Assembly: GCF_016765655.2 (NCBI RefSeq)
Contig: NZ_CP086106.1
Span: forward strand, 5,230,501-5,294,500
Origin: Skermanella mucosa
Lineage (GTDB): Bacteria > Pseudomonadota > Alphaproteobacteria > Azospirillales > Azospirillaceae
Reading direction: 5' to 3'
Length of the DNA stretch: 64,000 bases
The notes below the pieces were generated by a model that worked only from the letters and a program-made list of their open reading frames with translations, was not told the origin of the DNA and searched no databases. How positions within the stretch are numbered: position 1 is the first letter of the stretch; each line of letters begins with the position of its first letter. Shown in pieces: positions 62,554 to 64,000 of the stretch. Position numbers and translations under genes: made by a program.

Positions 62554-64000
62554 TCAGCGCAGGATCGAGATGAGGTCGTTGAACAGCTGCCGGTTGGTCG
62601 AGACGACCTGGGCGGAGCTGGAATAGGAGCGCTGCAGCTGGATCAGGAGCGATACTTCCTGATCCAGGTTAACGCCGGATTGATCGGACAGCTTCGTCGC
62701 CAGATGGTCGCGCAGCGTCGTGGCGGGTTCGAGCTGGGCGGTGGTGCTGGCGCGCAGGTTCGTCTGGTGGCTGACCAGTTCGGCGGCGAACGACGCCAGC
62801 GTCGTGCTGCCTGGCAGCACGGTGCTCAGGTCGGCGTTGGGGCCGAGGCCGGTGGTATCGAAGGTCTGGTCGCCGCCCAGCACGCTGTCGACGATCGTGC
62901 GCAGCAGGTTGCTGTTCGCCGGGGCGGTGCCCGGCACGACCGGCGATCCGTCGCGCAGCAGGCTGGGCGTGTCGACGACCGCCTGGGCCACCTGGATCTG
63001 GTTGGCGAAGCCGACCGACGAGGTGGGCGGGGATGCCAGTGGGTCGTCCACCGGGACCACGCCCGTGCTGTCGGTGAACAGGAGCAGCCCGGCGCCCTCG
63101 AACGCCTCGCCCATGGTCTGGGCCATCTCGTCGAGCTGGGCCTGGAACTGCGGCAAGGTCTGGTCGCGCAGCGTGAGCAGCCCGCCCAGGTTGCCGCCTT
63201 GCGCCAGCCTTGCGGTGACGTCGGTTCCGGTCGAGGGATCGCCCAGGCGGATCGGGCCGATGGCGCCGGGATACGCCGCCTGCGGGTTGATCGAGACCTG
63301 GGAGATGGACAGGGGCTGATAGCCGGCCTCCAGATAAGGCTGGCCGAACCGGTCGAGGATCGAGACCGTGCCATCGCCCCGGCGCATCACGTTGACCTCG
63401 ATCTGCTCGGAGATCTTCCGCAGCGCCTCGTCCCGCTGGTCCTCCAGGTCGGGCTGGGGCTGGCCGGTGGCGGTCAGCGAGCGGATCTGCCGGTTGAGGT
63501 CGTCGACCCGCTGGAACTGGTTGTTCAGGTCGGTCAGCGCATCCTCGATGTCGACCTGAACCTGGGTGCGGATGTCGTTGATGCCGTCGGCCACCCGGTT
63601 CAGCGTCCGGGCGACGGTGTCGGCCAGCGAGACCACCTCGTTCTGGAGCGGGACGGAGTTGGGCGTATCCATCAGCCGGGTGAAGCCGTCCTTCATCTGG
63701 TTGAGCACGTTGCCCAGGGAGCTTTCCGACTCGGGATCGCCATGCAGGGTCTCGACCTGGCCCAGGTACCGCTCCGTCACGCTCAGGTTGGCGACCCGGC
63801 TGCCCTGCTTGCGCACCTCGTTCTGAAGCGCCGTGTCGACCTCGCGCTCGACGTTGCCGGTCTGGACGCCGACGCTCTGGCCCTGGATGACCTGGGTATA
63901 CTGGGTCTGGATCTTGCGCGTATAGCCGGGAGTGTCGGCATTGGCGATGTTGCGCGAGACGACGTCCAACCCTTGCTGGACAGTCCGAAGTCCGCTCATC
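62554..64000 (-). CDS. flgK: Flagellar hook-associated protein FlgK (5' end beyond the window)
   Basis: At least 481 codons. SGLRTVQQGLDVVSRNIANADTPGYTRKIQTQYTQVIQG is the FlgK N-terminal region, usually preceded by about 10 residues (..ALSGL), so the true start probably lies just beyond 64,000; the ATG at 63,999 may be internal. SVGVQTGNVEREVDTALQNEVRKQG and the C-terminal NLDQEVSLLIQLQRSYSSSAQVVSTNRQLFNDLISIL are typical. FlgK joins hook and filament and is exported with a FlgN-type chaperone. Confidence 0.93.
   Translation of the reverse strand, partial: MSGLRTVQQGLDVVSRNIANADTPGYTRKIQTQYTQVIQGQSVGVQTGNVEREVDTALQNEVRKQGSRVANLSVTERYLGQVETLHGDPESESSLGNVLNQMKDGFTRLMDTPNSVPLQNEVVSLADTVARTLNRVADGINDIRTQVQVDIEDALTDLNNQFQRVDDLNRQIRSLTATGQPQPDLEDQRDEALRKISEQIEVNVMRRGDGTVSILDRFGQPYLEAGYQPLSISQVSINPQAAYPGAIGPIRLGDPSTGTDVTARLAQGGNLGGLLTLRDQTLPQFQAQLDEMAQTMGEAFEGAGLLLFTDSTGVVPVDDPLASPPTSSVGFANQIQVAQAVVDTPSLLRDGSPVVPGTAPANSNLLRTIVDSVLGGDQTFDTTGLGPNADLSTVLPGSTTLASFAAELVSHQTNLRASTTAQLEPATTLRDHLATKLSDQSGVNLDQEVSLLIQLQRSYSSSAQVVSTNRQLFNDLISILR

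Overview
The window looks like chromosomal DNA of a high-GC, flagellated alphaproteobacterium, most likely a Rhodospirillales member near Azospirillum/Skermanella. This is inferred from the gene set (CckA, GcrA, FliX, FlbT, FlaF, an alphaproteobacterial-type DksA), from a GTTC-N7-GTTC LexA box before recA and from TTAA-N7-TTAA CtrA-type boxes. No name is stated in the sequence.

Layout. 1-9.2 kb: end of a phosphatidylserine decarboxylase gene, a LysM protein, a LOG-family phosphoribohydrolase, NADP isocitrate dehydrogenase, a stand-alone Rossmann protein, an OmpA-like protein, the cell-cycle regulator gcrA, and a VWA/MoxR pair separated by a coiled-coil gene cut by an in-frame TAG. 9.2-16 kb (minus strand): alaS, recA with its LexA box, and the hybrid kinase cckA. 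16-33.8 kb: the first flagellar block. It holds flgB-flgC-fliE-fliQ-fliR-flhB running straight into cckA, a divergent operon (FlhB-C-like, unknown, fliO, fliP), fliL-fliM-DUF6468-like-motE-cheZ-TPR, and divergent flgF-flgG-flgA-flgH. A stress-type YsnF gene with an EcfG-like promoter sits inside it. 34-41.3 kb: housekeeping and metabolism (DUF1640-like, egtD, GNAT, TRAP-TAXI transporter, nadE). 41.6-45.3 kb: two nearly identical insertion sequences in inverted orientation, 91 bp apart, bracketed by two palindromic MITE-like repeats. 45.5-64 kb: dksA and the second flagellar block. This has fliX divergent from flgI-flgJ-flgN, then fliK-flgD-flgE-flbT, a probable flagellin-modification group (OGT-like transferase, TPR-methyltransferase, glycosyltransferase), DUF1217, flaF, flagellin, flgL and flgK (cut by the window edge).

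How it fits together. Kinase CckA acts through CtrA in this class. CtrA-type boxes lie before flgB, fliL and fliX and just after flgE (before flbT). Sigma-54 -24/-12 elements (GG-N10-GC) lie before flgB, fliL, flgF, flgI and fliK. This suggests a CtrA then sigma-54 flagellar hierarchy like that of Caulobacter, with cckA itself at the end of a CtrA-box operon. The most unusual item is the IS pair. Both copies entered the same 12-bp target (TATGTCATCATT) in opposite orientations, both carry a small divergent passenger gene, and both transposases are broken at different places. Regulatory sites were called by eye and functions by family recognition; nothing was searched or computed.
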